Positions 52,806 to 63,027 of a stretch of DNA of 64,000 bases are shown here, in pieces. The stretch spans positions 62,001 to 126,000 of the forward strand of contig NZ_STFG01000010.1 of NCBI RefSeq assembly GCF_004833285.1, given 5' to 3'. The DNA comes from Lampropedia puyangensis (GTDB lineage: Bacteria > Pseudomonadota > Gammaproteobacteria > Burkholderiales > Burkholderiaceae_C). The translations under genes and the position numbers were made by a program. Below the pieces are notes generated by a model. It was given only the letters and a program-made list of their open reading frames with translations, was not told the origin of the DNA and did no database searches. Position 1 is the stretch's first letter. Each line of letters starts with the position of its first letter.

Positions 52806-55220
52806 ATGACTTCTGACTCGCCTCGCAACACTAGTGCGCGCCGTCATCAAGACGGGCCGCACTCTAAACGCAATCAGCCAAAAATCCAACGGCACTGGTT
52901 TATCCGGCTAATTTACTGGGGTTTGGGCCTCGCAATTGCTGGTGCAGCCATAGCGGCAGCGCTCGTTGTCGTGGCTATTGCTACTATTTACCCACAATTG
53001 CCTGATGTATCAGACTTGGCTGACTATCGGCCTAAACTGCCGTTGAGAGTGTACTCTGCAGAGGGAGCTCTCATAGGTGAGTTTGGAGAGGAAAGGCGCA
53101 AGCTCACCCCTATTGAAGACATACCACAAGTGATGAAAGACGCGCTGCTGGCAGCAGAAGATGCGCGTTTTTATGAGCACAGCGGAATTGACTTCCGAGG
53201 CATTGCACGCGCAGCACTGGCCAACTTGAAAGACCTGCGCAGTCAAGGCGCATCGACCATTTCAATGCAAGTGGCCCGCAATATGTATCTCTCCTCTGAA
53301 CGCACCTTCACTCGTAAATTGTATGAAGTGCTGCTCACCATCAAGATGGAGCATTTGCTCTCCAAGAATGAAATTCTGGAAATCTACATGAACCAGATTT
53401 TTCTAGGCAACAGAGCCTATGGCTTTTCCGCTGCATCAGAGGTGTATTTCGGCAAGCCCTTGGAAGAAATCACCATCGCTGAAGCAGCCATGCTCGCTGG
53501 GCTCCCTGTCGCGCCATCTGTTTATAACCCGATCAGAAGACCTGAACGTGCACGCATTCGCCAACTCCACATCATCAACAGGATGCTGGAAAATGGCTTT
53601 ATTACAGCCGCCCAAGCTGAAGAAGCCAGAAAAGAAGCACAAAAACTTTATGTCAGGCGTGGCCCCAACACATTTCCTGTTCGCGCTGAATTTGTTGCCG
53701 AAATGGTCCGTCAAGCCATGGTGGAACGCTATGGTGATGAAGCCAACACACGCGGCCTGAACGTTTACACAACGATTGAACTCTCAGACCAGGAGGCTGC
53801 TTACCAAGCTCTTCGCACTGGAATCATGAACTATGAAAAACGGCAACACTATCGTGGGCCAGAGAATTTTGTCAATTTGCCAGACAACCTTGAAGAGCAG
53901 GAAGATGTGATCGATAAAGCATTGTCTACACACCCAGACAATGGCGAACTTTTATCAGCAGTAGTGCTTGAGGCGAATCGTCAAAAAGTGGATGTGATTC
54001 GTGCTGATGGCACGCGCATATCCATCACAGGAGATGGTTTGCGCCCCGTTCAATCCGGCTTAGCCGATAAAGCCACGGCCAACATCAAGATTCGTCGCGG
54101 TGCGATTGTGCGCATCATGAAGACATCCAAGGATGGATGGGAAATGACCCAATTGCCAGAGGTTGAAGGTGCATTTGTGGCGATGGAATCCAATACCGGT
54201 GCCATCAAAGCATTGGTTGGGGGGTTTGACTACAACAAGAACAAGTTCAACCACGTCACACAGGCTTGGCGTCAAACTGGCTCAGCATTCAAACCTTTTA
54301 TTTATTCAGCAGCGCTGCAAGATGGTTTTACTCCAGCAACCATCATTGCGGATGCACCGATTTATTTCCCTGCGTCCATCACGGGCAGTAAAGCGTGGGA
54401 GCCACGCAATTACGATCGCAAATTCGATGGTGCTTTAAGTATGCGCACCTCACTTGCACGATCGAAAAACATCGCCTCGGTTCGTTTGATTCAAGCCATT
54501 GGTCCTAAAAAAGCACAAGAGTGGGCTACCCGCTTTGGGTTCGATGCCAATCGCATTGTCCCTGTGCTGCCAATGGCCCTGGGTTCTGGCGAAGCCACGC
54601 CATTGCAAATGACAACGGCTTATGCTGTGTTTGCCAACGGTGGCCACCGTGTTGATCCCTGGTTGATTGAACGCGTGACAGATTCTCGAGGGCGTGTGCT
54701 TTCCCAGACTGAACCAAAGCCGATTAAAGACATGCCGCAAGCCATTGATCCACGCAATGCCTTCATTACCAGCAGTCTGTTGCAAGAGGTCATCCGTTCA
54801 GGCACAGGAGCGCGTGCCCGTGTAGGCCTCAAGCGTCCTGATATCTATGGAAAAACAGGTACCACCAACGACGCTTATGATGCCTGGTTTGCAGGTTTCC
54901 AACCATCACTGACAGCCGTTGCATGGGTAGGATATGACAACCCGCGTGACTTAGGCAGCCGTGAAACTGGCGGTGGATTGGCTTTGCCAATCTGGGTACA
55001 GTTCATGCAACACGCGCTGAAAGACATTCCGGTAGAAGAAATCAAACCACCCAAAGGGGTTAACCGCAGTGGTGGTGATTGGGCCTACGATGAGTTTTCA
55101 AGCGGCAAGGGTATTGCCAGCATTGGAATGGAAAGCCTGTTTGATGACTCCGCAACAGGCAGCTATACAGCGCCCTCTGAGGCTGAACGCAACCAAATCA
55201 TGGATCTATTCCGCAATTAA
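52806..55220 (+). CDS. mrcA: Penicillin-binding protein 1A (bifunctional class A PBP)
   Basis: This 804-residue murein synthase has a basic cytosolic start, one membrane anchor (about residues 33-62), a GT51 transglycosylase domain and a transpeptidase domain. Transglycosylase motifs are AAEDARFYEHSGIDFRGIAR (catalytic Glu), QGASTISMQVARN and ILEIYMNQIFLGNRAYGF. The transpeptidase motifs are the TGSAFKPF active-site SxxK at about residue 490, SKN in LARSKNIASV and KTGTTNDAYDAWF. An OB-like insert lies between the domains. The gene diverges from pilM. Confidence 0.96.
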   Translation: MTSDSPRNTSARRHQDGPHSKRNQPKIQRHWFIRLIYWGLGLAIAGAAIAAALVVVAIATIYPQLPDVSDLADYRPKLPLRVYSAEGALIGEFGEERRKLTPIEDIPQVMKDALLAAEDARFYEHSGIDFRGIARAALANLKDLRSQGASTISMQVARNMYLSSERTFTRKLYEVLLTIKMEHLLSKNEILEIYMNQIFLGNRAYGFSAASEVYFGKPLEEITIAEAAMLAGLPVAPSVYNPIRRPERARIRQLHIINRMLENGFITAAQAEEARKEAQKLYVRRGPNTFPVRAEFVAEMVRQAMVERYGDEANTRGLNVYTTIELSDQEAAYQALRTGIMNYEKRQHYRGPENFVNLPDNLEEQEDVIDKALSTHPDNGELLSAVVLEANRQKVDVIRADGTRISITGDGLRPVQSGLADKATANIKIRRGAIVRIMKTSKDGWEMTQLPEVEGAFVAMESNTGAIKALVGGFDYNKNKFNHVTQAWRQTGSAFKPFIYSAALQDGFTPATIIADAPIYFPASITGSKAWEPRNYDRKFDGALSMRTSLARSKNIASVRLIQAIGPKKAQEWATRFGFDANRIVPVLPMALGSGEATPLQMTTAYAVFANGGHRVDPWLIERVTDSRGRVLSQTEPKPIKDMPQAIDPRNAFITSSLLQEVIRSGTGARARVGLKRPDIYGKTGTTNDAYDAWFAGFQPSLTAVAWVGYDNPRDLGSRETGGGLALPIWVQFMQHALKDIPVEEIKPPKGVNRSGGDWAYDEFSSGKGIASIGMESLFDDSATGSYTAPSEAERNQIMDLFRN

Positions 55221-55260
55221 TGCGCCCGTCAAGCATGCGGTAACTCGCTGCCATCAAGCA

Positions 55261-55306
55261 AAAGCCGCAAGTGTCGGGGTTCAGCTCCCGATGCTTGCGG
55301 CTTTAC
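55261..55306. terminator. Terminator between mrcA and the molbindin gene
   Basis: AAAGCCGCAAG at 55261-55271 pairs with CTTGCGGCTTT at 55294-55304, with an inner TCGGG/CCCGA stem. Flanking A and T runs on either side allow use by both converging genes. Confidence 0.85.
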
Positions 55307-55392
55307 CCTTTTGGTCTTATGAGAAGTACTTGTGCAGGGCCGCGACGATACTTCAATGGGGAATGTCTACCGAATACGGCACCTGCAAACAC

Positions 55393-55608
55393 TTACAGTT
55401 TGGCGATTGAGACCTCAGTCGACTTCACCAAAGCCACGACCTCGGAGCCCACCTGCAACGCCAACTCATCAACGGAGCGGGTCGTAATCACAGAGGTCAC
55501 AATCCCCCAGGGCGTTTGCACATCGATTTCTGAAAGCACATCCCCGCGAATGATCTCCTTGATGTGCCCTTTGAACTGGTTTCGTACATTGATTGCTTGA
55601 ATAGACAT
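55393..55608 (-). CDS. Molbindin (TOBE/Mop domain) protein
   Basis: This 71-residue single Mop/TOBE domain protein has the pattern SIQAINVRNQFKGHIKEII, followed by VTSVITTRSVDELAL and VALVKSTEVSIAKL. Such proteins bind molybdate or tungstate oxyanions in oligomeric cages. The start at 55608 is supported by AAGGAG seven bases upstream; TTG two codons earlier is rejected. It closes the ssu cluster, 19 bases after ssuB. Confidence 0.9.
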   Translation of the reverse strand: MSIQAINVRNQFKGHIKEIIRGDVLSEIDVQTPWGIVTSVITTRSVDELALQVGSEVVALVKSTEVSIAKL

Positions 55609-55627
55609 CGTCAAACTCCTTAAAAAA

Positions 55628-56611
55628 TCAAATAGCCCATTGCCAGCGGGTTGGCACTACATCATGCGAAGGTATCGCCTCGTTTACTGCACCGGATCGG
55701 GCCAAGACACGGTCGAGCAACTGTTTTTCCAGATTCGCAAAACCCGTACTTCCACGCACTCGTGGGTGTGGCAAATCAATACGTTGGTCTAATGCAATTG
55801 CGCCATCTTCAATCAGCAAAACCCGATCGGCTAAAGCCACTGCTTCCTGCACATCATGGGTTACCAATAAGGCCGTAAAACCCAGTTGACTCCACAGGTT
55901 TTCGATCAACGCATGCATTTCAATACGCGTCAATGCATCCAATGCGCCCAAAGGCTCATCCAGCAACAACAACTGGGGTTGGTGCACTAATGCGCGGGCC
56001 AATGCGACACGTTGGCGTTGTCCGCCAGAAAGGTTGGAGGGCCAGTCCTGGGCGCGATCAGCCAAGCCAACTTGGGCTAACACATGCAGCGCGTGTGATC
56101 GCTGCGTTTTTGGCAGCCCCAACGCCACATTCTCCAAGACCGATTTCCAGGGCAACAAGCGCGCATCTTGAAACATGATGCGGGTCTGCTCGTTCAGGCC
56201 ATTTTGGGCTGCCCCATCCAGCAATAACTGGCCTTGACTGGCATGTTCCAAGCCCGCGACCAGACGAAGCAACGTGCTTTTGCCACATCCACTGCGCCCC
56301 ACAATGGCCACGAACTCACCTGGCTCAACCAGCAGATCAATGGGCTTGAGCACCTCACGATCACCAAAATGCTTACTTACCTGTAGCAACTGAAGCCGCA
56401 CGCCCCTTACGGGAGGCGTTGAAGGCTCAGAATTCTGCGAAGAATCAAGGCCAGAGATGGTTTGAACAGAAGGGATGGAGCCTCTTTTCTCAACAGAATG
56501 TGCTGAAGGCGCATCAAGTGCTGCATAACAATGCAATGCATTCAACGCGTTGTCACTCCAACAACGCAAGCCAGAAACAAAATCGTCCGCCAATCGCTCG
56601 ATTTTTTTCAT
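55628..56611 (-). CDS. ssuB: Aliphatic sulfonate ABC transporter ATPase SsuB
   Basis: This ATPase would power the SsuABC sulfonate importer. Walker A is [14 protein letters not shown], the signature is [15 protein letters not shown], Walker B is [12 protein letters not shown] and the H-loop is [10 protein letters not shown]. The frame begins [14 protein letters not shown] at 56611 after GAAGGAGAGG. An N-terminal extension of roughly 75 residues precedes the usual ABC start ([16 protein letters not shown]). It is low in conserved character and rich in Ser and Pro, so it may be a disordered tail. Downstream is the molbindin gene. Confidence 0.92.
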   Translation of the reverse strand: MKKIERLADDFVSGLRCWSDNALNALHCYAALDAPSAHSVEKRGSIPSVQTISGLDSSQNSEPSTPPVRGVRLQLLQVSKHFGDREVLKPIDLLVEPGEFVAIVGRSGCGKSTLLRLVAGLEHASQGQLLLDGAAQNGLNEQTRIMFQDARLLPWKSVLENVALGLPKTQRSHALHVLAQVGLADRAQDWPSNLSGGQRQRVALARALVHQPQLLLLDEPLGALDALTRIEMHALIENLWSQLGFTALLVTHDVQEAVALADRVLLIEDGAIALDQRIDLPHPRVRGSTGFANLEKQLLDRVLARSGAVNEAIPSHDVVPTRWQWAI

Positions 56612-56625
56612 GCAAAACCTCTCCT

Positions 56626-57501
56626 TCAGCGGTAGTTGGGGTTCCAACGCAACAAGCGCTTTTCCAATACACGTGACAACCAATCGGCCAACTTCCCCAA
56701 AATGGCATACAGCAAAATGCCTACCAATACGATATCCGTTTGAAGAAACTCACGCGCATTCATCGTCAGGTAGCCAATGCCTGATTGCGATGAAATGGTC
56801 TCGGCCACAATCAAAATTACCCACATCAAACCAAGCGAAAACCGAAGTCCCACCAAAATTGACGACAAAGCCCCCGGCAGCACCACTTGCCAGTACAACT
56901 GCCAACGCGTTAATCCGTAGGCACGCCCCATCTCAACCAAACCGGGGTCTACGCTTTTAATGCCGTGGTAGGTGTTGATATAGACAGGAAAGAAAACAGC
57001 CAACGCAATCAAAAAAAGCTTAGCTGCCTCATCGATGCCAAACCACAAAATCACCAACGGGATCATCGCAAGCGGAGGAATATTGCGCACCATCTGAATG
57101 CTGGAATCAAACAGGGCATCACTCCATTTCGCTGAACCATTGAGCAAGCCAAATGCCAAACCCAGCCCGCCACCAATAGCCAGCCCCACCAGCGCACGTT
57201 GCGTGCTGATGGCCACGTGCGTGAACAGCTCACCCGATTGCGCCAAAGTCCAAAATGCCTGCAGCACATGCCAGGGCGAAGGCAACACACGCGAAGAAAG
57301 CCAGCCAGCACTAGAAGCCAGTTGCCATACCAGCACCAACGCTAACGGCACCAGCCACGGCACCCAAGCGCCGGCACGAATGGATAAAAGTAATTGGCCT
57401 AGCGCAGCCACTGCTTTTTTAAAAAATGGTTGCCGATCAAACGGTGCATCCGGCAGAGAAGGAATGGCCGATGTCGACAATTCTTGGACGTGGGATTTCA
57501 T
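56626..57501 (-). CDS. ssuC: Aliphatic sulfonate ABC transporter permease SsuC
   Basis: This 291-residue inner-membrane permease has about six to seven membrane helices. The EAA loop is [20 protein letters not shown]. The start at 57501 has AGGAGTG just upstream; nine longer codons lack support. A polar N-terminus of about 40 residues precedes the first helix. It is 14 bases upstream of ssuB. Confidence 0.92.
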   Translation of the reverse strand: MKSHVQELSTSAIPSLPDAPFDRQPFFKKAVAALGQLLLSIRAGAWVPWLVPLALVLVWQLASSAGWLSSRVLPSPWHVLQAFWTLAQSGELFTHVAISTQRALVGLAIGGGLGLAFGLLNGSAKWSDALFDSSIQMVRNIPPLAMIPLVILWFGIDEAAKLFLIALAVFFPVYINTYHGIKSVDPGLVEMGRAYGLTRWQLYWQVVLPGALSSILVGLRFSLGLMWVILIVAETISSQSGIGYLTMNAREFLQTDIVLVGILLYAILGKLADWLSRVLEKRLLRWNPNYR

Positions 57502-57557
57502 GGACACTCCTGACAATAGGCATTGCACTTCGCCTTGGAATCACATCACAAACACCC

Positions 57558-58718
57558 TCAGCTTTGTGCCACTTTGGGTGTGTACAGATTAGCAACCACC
57601 TCTCCGATGCTGAAGTCTGGCCGGTCTTGAAGTGGCACATGCAAACTCTTTGGCAGCAAAGGAAAGACCAATTCAGCAAAGCGGTATGACTCTTCCAAAT
57701 GTGGATAGCCTGACAGCACAAAATGCTCGACCCCTAAGCTGGCATATTCACGAATGCGCTCAGCCACCTGCTCAGCACTCCCCACCAAAGCCGTACCAGC
57801 GCCGCCGCGCACCAGTCCTACACCTGCCCAGAGATTCGGACTAATTTCAAGATCAGCGCGCGTTTTACCCGTGCGCCCCTTGTGCAGTGCTGCCATACGC
57901 TGCTGCCCCACAGAATCCATTCGTGCAAAAGCCGCATGCGCCGTAGCGACCGTGTCATCAGAGACATGGCTAATCAACTCTTCAGCCGCACGCCATGCAG
58001 CCTCCTCCGTCTCGCGCACAATCACGTGCAGGCGGATACCGTAGCGCAAACTACGCCCCAATTTCGCCGCACGATTGCGCACATCGGCGAGCTTCTCTGC
58101 CACTGCCGCTGGCGGTTCGCCCCATGTCAGATAAGTATCGACTTGCTCTGCGGCCAAGTCATGCGCGGCATCCGATGATCCTCCAAAAAAAACAGGCGGA
58201 TAAGGCTTTTGCAGCGGGGGGTACAGCAGGCGCGCACCTTTAACGCTTAAATACTGTCCATCGTAGTCATACGGTTGTCCCGAGTGGCTGTGGCTGAGTA
58301 TTTCCCGCCAGATCCGGATGAATTCAGCAGATTCCTCGTAGCGCTGCGCGTGGTTGAGAAACAGGCCATCCCCAGCCAACTCTTCTTCACTGCCACCCGT
58401 GACCAAATTCACCAGCAAACGTCCACCCGAGAGTCGGTCAAACGTTGCAGCCATGCGCGCAGCCAGCGCAGGCTGGTGCAAGCCGGGCCGCACTGCAACC
58501 AAAAATTTCAAACGCTGCGTTACCGGCAGCAATGCCGAAGCGACCACCCACGGGTCTTCACACGAACGCCCGGTGGGAATGAGCACCCCTTCATACCCCA
58601 AATTATCTGCCGCTGTAGCCACTTGCTGCAGGTACTTCAAATCCAGATTGCGCGAACCTTTTGCTGTGCCCAGGTAACGGCTATCGCCATGCGTTGGAAT
58701 AAACCAAAAAATAGACAT
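57558..58718 (-). CDS. ssuD: FMNH2-dependent alkanesulfonate monooxygenase SsuD
   Basis: This 386-residue flavin-dependent enzyme releases sulfite from alkanesulfonates to aldehydes. [15 protein letters not shown] at the N-terminus is diagnostic of Ssu[21 protein letters not shown] and [17 protein letters not shown] are conserved binding-site strands. The C-terminus has [20 protein letters not shown]. It needs reduced FMN from SsuE, encoded upstream in the same cluster. Confidence 0.96.
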   Translation of the reverse strand: MSIFWFIPTHGDSRYLGTAKGSRNLDLKYLQQVATAADNLGYEGVLIPTGRSCEDPWVVASALLPVTQRLKFLVAVRPGLHQPALAARMAATFDRLSGGRLLVNLVTGGSEEELAGDGLFLNHAQRYEESAEFIRIWREILSHSHSGQPYDYDGQYLSVKGARLLYPPLQKPYPPVFFGGSSDAAHDLAAEQVDTYLTWGEPPAAVAEKLADVRNRAAKLGRSLRYGIRLHVIVRETEEAAWRAAEELISHVSDDTVATAHAAFARMDSVGQQRMAALHKGRTGKTRADLEISPNLWAGVGLVRGGAGTALVGSAEQVAERIREYASLGVEHFVLSGYPHLEESYRFAELVFPLLPKSLHVPLQDRPDFSIGEVVANLYTPKVAQS

Positions 58719-58817
58719 GATCAGTTTCTTTTCTTAAAGCGCTTGGCATGAGTGCCAGCACGTTTGAACAAATGGGTGTCAATGGATGCATGCAGAGCCA
58801 TTCAGTGGCGTCAGTTT

Positions 58818-59846
58818 TCACACCGCGGCATCGCGCAGGTTCAACGGCTTGGGAATCAGCTTGAGCCCCAAAAATGTGTCAGCAATTTGTTGCTGCTCAT
58901 CCAAAACCTCAGGGGTAATCGGCAGCACCCCGAACTCTCCGCGATTCAAGTACCGTTGAACCACGGTCAGCGGCAAACCAAAAATTGCCGCCAACTCTTG
59001 AGCCGCAGCATCGCGATGGTCTCGAGCCCATAAATCAATGGCATTGAGTTCCTCAATCGCCACGCCAATTACATCGGCGTTCTCTTTTGCATACGACAAA
59101 GAAGAGAAGTAATACCCACGGTTGTTCACCACATCCGTGGCATTGGCTATTTGCCGCGCCTGTAGCGTCACTTCAGCCGCCGCCAAGAACGGATCCCAGA
59201 TCAGCCATCCATCGACCGAGCCACGCTCAAACGCCGCGCGCGCATCTGCTGGGGGCAAAAACACCGGCTGCACATCGGAATACTTCAAGCCATGTTTTTC
59301 CAACAACTTCACTAAAAAGAACTGCACATTCGAGCCTTTATTAAAGGCCAGTCGCTTGCCTTTGAGGTCTGCCACCGACTGGATGGGCGAATCCTTGGGC
59401 ACGATCAGCGCTTCGAGTTGGGGTCGTGGAGGACTAGAGGCCACGTAAGCCAAAGGCGCGCCTGCTGCTTGCGCAAAAATGGGAGGCGCCTCACCCACAT
59501 CACCAAAATCGATTGACCCCACATTCAGTGCCTCCAACTGCACCGGCCCGGCATTGAACTCAGTCCATGTGACACGCACGCCCAGTGGCGCGAGTTTTTG
59601 CTCCAAAGTCCCCCGTGCCTTGAGCAAGCTGAGCAAGCCCTTCTGATTGCCAATGCGCAGCACACGGACGCCTTTTGAAGCTGCCGCTGGTGTTTGCGCC
59701 TGCAACGGCCCAGCACCCGTGCCACTGACCAGCAATGCTGCGGCCGTCACAGCCCTTAACGCTTGCCTGCGGCTGACTTGTCCAGCCATGACCACGTCAA
59801 TGGAAGACTGGTTTAGCAATTTTTTATTGCTTTTGAATGCATGCAT
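58818..59846 (-). CDS. ssuA: Sulfonate ABC transporter periplasmic binding protein SsuA
   Basis: This 342-residue binding protein is preceded by a twin-arginine-like signal (SRRQALRAVTAAALLVSG with SRRxxL). A polar 25-residue leader lies before it. The mature part begins VRVLRIGNQKGLLSLLKARG and has the SsuA-type FNAGPVQLEALNVGSIDFGD and VDGWLIWDPFLAAAE. The start at 59846 is supported by AAAAGGACAG. It lies 100 bases upstream of ssuD. Confidence 0.94.
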   Translation of the reverse strand: MHAFKSNKKLLNQSSIDVVMAGQVSRRQALRAVTAAALLVSGTGAGPLQAQTPAAASKGVRVLRIGNQKGLLSLLKARGTLEQKLAPLGVRVTWTEFNAGPVQLEALNVGSIDFGDVGEAPPIFAQAAGAPLAYVASSPPRPQLEALIVPKDSPIQSVADLKGKRLAFNKGSNVQFFLVKLLEKHGLKYSDVQPVFLPPADARAAFERGSVDGWLIWDPFLAAAEVTLQARQIANATDVVNNRGYYFSSLSYAKENADVIGVAIEELNAIDLWARDHRDAAAQELAAIFGLPLTVVQRYLNRGEFGVLPITPEVLDEQQQIADTFLGLKLIPKPLNLRDAAV

Positions 59847-60147
59847 CACACTGTCCTTTTTGGTTAGAGGTGGTTGCCCTGCTAAAAAAGCGGCAACACC
59901 GCTCCCTCCAGCCCTCACAACAGCGCTGGAAAGAAATTCACATAGATTGATCGTTAAGCGATAAAAGCTTGGCGTTTATATGGCCCAGCCCTCAGTCCAA
60001 CTCACTGCAACTGCTCTAGCGCTTGCCAGGTAGACATGTGCAAACCCAACATGCGCCAACTAAACGCCTTGCATCGATCCTTGCATCGATTGACCGAAAG
60101 CTCTGCAGCCTTCCCCTGAATGGACAAGGGCCATTCAGCAACCTCGT
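59847..60147. other. Intergenic stretch upstream of ssuA with tandem 12-base repeat
   Basis: These 301 bases separate the small unknown gene from ssuA, both on the minus strand, so a second promoter may lie here. The only clear element is the 12-base tandem repeat at 60067-60090, described separately. No protein with plausible composition is encoded on either strand. Confidence 0.4.
60067..60090. repeat. Perfect 12-base tandem duplication upstream of ssuA
   Basis: CCTTGCATCGAT occurs at 60067-60078 and again directly at 60079-60090. Each copy includes the palindrome ATCGAT. It lies about 220 bases before the ssuA start and may be part of a regulator-binding site such as a CysB- or SsuR-type site. 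Confidence 0.5.
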
Positions 60148-60420
60148 CTAATAAGCAAACCAGACCGGCGTTCGCAACGCAGGCGAAGACAAGCCCCCCT
60201 GCCGCAAGGGCTGATGCACCCCAGTACTGACTGCGGCCATCCCCCAATGCAACGCAGTAGTCTCCACGATCCGCCCCCACACCGAAGCGGCCCGCACCAC
60301 AGGATCGCGTACTTCTGCCGCATGGCTCACGGCCAAGTACAAACTACTGTCACGAGGTTGCTCAAGCGCTTTCCCCTGTTGCTTCTGCACTTGTTGTTTT
60401 TTGTCATGGATCACTGGCAT
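60148..60420 (-). CDS. Small unknown protein encoded within the ssu cluster
   Basis: I do not recognise this 90-residue protein. The start at 60420 (MPVIHDKKQQVQKQQGKALE) has a good AAGGAG ribosome site. The first 25 residues are basic and glutamine-rich. The remainder contains LYLAVSHAAEVRDPVVRAAS and an aromatic C-terminal VWFAY, without a signal peptide or convincing membrane helix. It lies between ssuE (106 bases) and ssuA, so a role in organosulfur metabolism is only suggested by position. Confidence 0.55.
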   Translation of the reverse strand: MPVIHDKKQQVQKQQGKALEQPRDSSLYLAVSHAAEVRDPVVRAASVWGRIVETTALHWGMAAVSTGVHQPLRQGGLSSPALRTPVWFAY

Positions 60421-60526
60421 CTTCAACTCCTTATTACGCGCCCGTTGAATGGGGTACGTTCTGCACTTTCTTGTTTTAAATAATGGAAGGCATCTCAACC
60501 CAACGCCCTTCCTCAACCAACAGCGC

Positions 60527-61117
60527 TTAAGCCCGACACCGCACCGCAGCAAGCGAGGTCACTGCTGCACTGCGCTGCTGCCATACGCTGGGCAATGCCT
60601 CCCCAAGCACTTGCTCCAGCGCCTCGTCTATTTGCAGTTCCACCTCGGCACTCAACAGGGCACTTGCGCCTTCAGGCAACAAGGTAACAGCATGGTCTGG
60701 CGCATAAACACCGGGTAACACAGGGCTTGCACCGAAGGCCTGTAGCAGTGGCCGTAGCGCCATATCCATCGTCAAAAGATGTGCTGGCGTACCCCCTGCA
60801 GCCACTGGCAACACCGTTTTGTTGTACAACGCATCCGTATCGCAAGCATCCAAAAACACCTTGAGTAAACCGCTGTAGGCGGCTTGGTAAACCGGCGTAG
60901 CAACCACCACCGCATCTGCCTGATGCACGGCTTGCACCGCCAGTCGAATGGCCGCATCGTCATGCGACATGGCCAACAACCCCGCTGGCGGCAAATCAGC
61001 AATACGAATCAACCGCGGCGCATGCCCAAGCACTTGCAACTTGCGTTGCACCGCAGCCAACAATGCCGTACAACGCGTGCGCGAGACAGGACTGGCATTG
61101 ATCAGCAAAATCCCCAT
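60527..61117 (-). CDS. ssuE: NAD(P)H-dependent FMN reductase SsuE
   Basis: This 196-residue flavodoxin-like reductase supplies FMNH2 to SsuD. The FMN phosphate loop is [17 protein letters not shown] and the later loop is [20 protein letters not shown]. The start at 61117 (MGILLINAS) follows a strong AAGGAGG. It is 56 bases after the sbp stop and directly upstream of the small unknown gene. Confidence 0.94.
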
Positions 61118-61173
61118 GGTTCGATCCTCCTTCACTGCGTTGTGCATCGCCGATTTACTGCCTTGCCTATGGC

Positions 61174-62208
61174 TTAGCGCTTGGTGTAAATCTGGTCAAA
61201 ACTGCCGCCATCGGCAAAATGGTCTGCCGTGGCTTTGGTCCAGCCACCAAACACCGCATCAATCGTGAACAGCTCCAGCGCAGGGAACTGGTCTGCGTAC
61301 TTGGCTTTGATTTTCGGATTCGTAGGGCGATAGAAATTGCGCCCTGCAATATCCTGCCCCTCTTCGCTGTACAAATACTCCAGATAGGCCGTAGCGACTT
61401 CACGGGTCCCTTTACGATCCACCACCTTGTCTACCACGCTGACAGAAGGTTCCGCCAAAATACTCAGCGATGGAACCACGATGTCAAACTTACTGGTTCC
61501 CACTTCCTTGAGTGCCAAGAAGGCTTCATTTTCCCAAGCCAACAGCACATCGCCCAACCCACGCTGCGTGAACGAAGCGGTAGCCCCTCTGGCGCCGGTA
61601 TCCAGCACCGGCACATGCTCGAACAATTCTTTCACATAGTTTTTGGCCTGCTCTTCCCCGCCAAACTTGCGCTTGCCATATTCCCAAGCAGCCAAGTAAT
61701 TCCAACGCGCACCACCACTGGTTTTGGGGTTTGGCGTAATCACCTGCACGCCGGGCTTAATCAAGTCATCCCAGTCCTTGATCCCTTTGGGGTTGCCAGC
61801 ACGCACCAAAAAGACAATCGTGGAGGTGTAAGGCGCTGAATTCTCAGGCAAGCGCTTTTGCCAGTCAGCTGGCAAATAATTACCATGCGTGTGCAGCGCA
61901 TCCACATCGCCCGCAAGGGCCAATGTCACCACATCCGCCTCCAAACCATCAATCACGGAACGTGCTTGTTTACCTGAGCCTCCATGCGACTGTTGAATGG
62001 TCACATCCTGCCCTTTGGTTTCTTTCCAATGTTTGGCAAATGCTGCATTGAATTGCACATACAACTCACGCGTAGGGTCGTACGACACATTCAGCAGCTT
62101 GATCGGCTCTTGCGCATGCACGCTGGAGAGCCCGCCCAGCCAGAGGGCAGACACCCCCAGAGCTGCAGCGGTCAAGCTTTTCTTGATAAAGTGGCGGCGA
62201 ATTGTCAT
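61174..62208 (-). CDS. sbp: Sulfate/thiosulfate-binding protein (Sbp/CysP family)
   Basis: This 344-residue periplasmic binding protein has the family opening [20 protein letters not shown] and the [20 protein letters not shown] oxyanion-site loop, whose Ser, Gly and Arg bind sulfate. [20 protein letters not shown] and [12 protein letters not shown] follow. The signal [20 protein letters not shown] is weakly twin-arginine-like and cleaves near VHAQ. The start at 62208 has AAAGGGAACC upstream; two further upstream Met were considered. The cysTWA permease/ATPase genes are absent from the window, so it may partner with components encoded elsewhere. Confidence 0.92.
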
Positions 62209-62317
62209 CTGGTTCCCTTTGAAAGTGAGTAGCTTCATCGAATGAACGCGATTGTGCGGACTTCGCTTTAACACTGGAACTACTTATTTTTCACATTCAA
62301 ATTACGAAGAGATATAT

Positions 62318-62593
62318 ATGGCCCGCATGATTCACTGCATCAAACTTGGCACCGAAGCAGAAGGTTTGGATTTCCCCCCCTATCCCGGCGAGCTGGGCAA
62401 ACGCATTTACGACAGCGTCAGTAAAGAAGCCTGGGCAGGCTGGATGCGCCACCAAACCATGCTGGTCAACGAAAATCGCCTCAATCTCGCCGATGCGCGC
62501 GCGCGCCAGTATCTGGCGCGACAGATGGAGCAGCATTTTTTTGGCGCAGGTGCTGACCAAGCCCAAGGGTATGTTCCCCCAGAACAAGCTTAA
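62318..62593 (+). CDS. yggX: Probable Fe(2+)-trafficking protein YggX
   Basis: This 91-residue cytosolic protein of oxidative-stress and iron-sulfur protection has the conserved Cys7 in [51 protein letters not shown] and the MEQHFFG end are diagnostic. The start at 62318 gives the standard length. It is divergent from sbp. Confidence 0.95.
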   Translation: MARMIHCIKLGTEAEGLDFPPYPGELGKRIYDSVSKEAWAGWMRHQTMLVNENRLNLADARARQYLARQMEQHFFGAGADQAQGYVPPEQA

Positions 62594-62667
62594 ACAGGCC
62601 GCATAAGGCCCCCTCAGGCGCTTGCCTGCAGCCACAAGCTTGCAAAGCGCCTACAGCAACACACCCC

Positions 62668-63027
62668 ATGACGACGCTCTATCCCCATGCGCTGTTCACC
62701 TATGGCACCTTGCAACGTGAAGAAGTGCAGCAACATCTCTTTGGCCGCACCCTTAGCGGGCAAGCCGCACAACTGCAGGGCTTTACGTTGGGTTATATCG
62801 AACAGCACGATGATGCTAGTCGCCTCACAGGTCTTTCGCGTTTTTTAATGCTTGAGCCCAATCCTGCCAGTACGCAAACCATTGCCGGCATGGTCTACCA
62901 ACTCACACAGTCCGATCTGCAGCAGGCAGACCTGTATGAAGGCCCACAATACCAGCGCATTGAAGTGCCCCTGACCAGTGGTCAACGGGCCTGGGTGTAC
63001 GTCACAGCCCACACCTCACCCGCATGA
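62668..63027 (+). CDS. Gamma-glutamylcyclotransferase-like (YtfP/GGCT) protein
   Basis: This 119-residue protein has the GGCT beta-barrel pattern. LFTYGTLQREEVQQHLFGRT is the substrate-pocket N-terminus, and the expected catalytic Glu lies in DLYEGPQYQRIEVPL. TLGYIEQHDDASRLTG and IAGMVYQLTQSDLQQAD lie between. Some family members cleave gamma-glutamylamines or have no known activity. It is coupled to mnmC by a four-base overlap. Confidence 0.88.
   Translation: MTTLYPHALFTYGTLQREEVQQHLFGRTLSGQAAQLQGFTLGYIEQHDDASRLTGLSRFLMLEPNPASTQTIAGMVYQLTQSDLQQADLYEGPQYQRIEVPLTSGQRAWVYVTAHTSPA

Noticed and set aside
60002-60280. Second minus-strand frame near the small ssu-cluster gene
   Set aside because: It lacks a ribosome site, while the overlapping frame starting at 60420 has AAGGAG.
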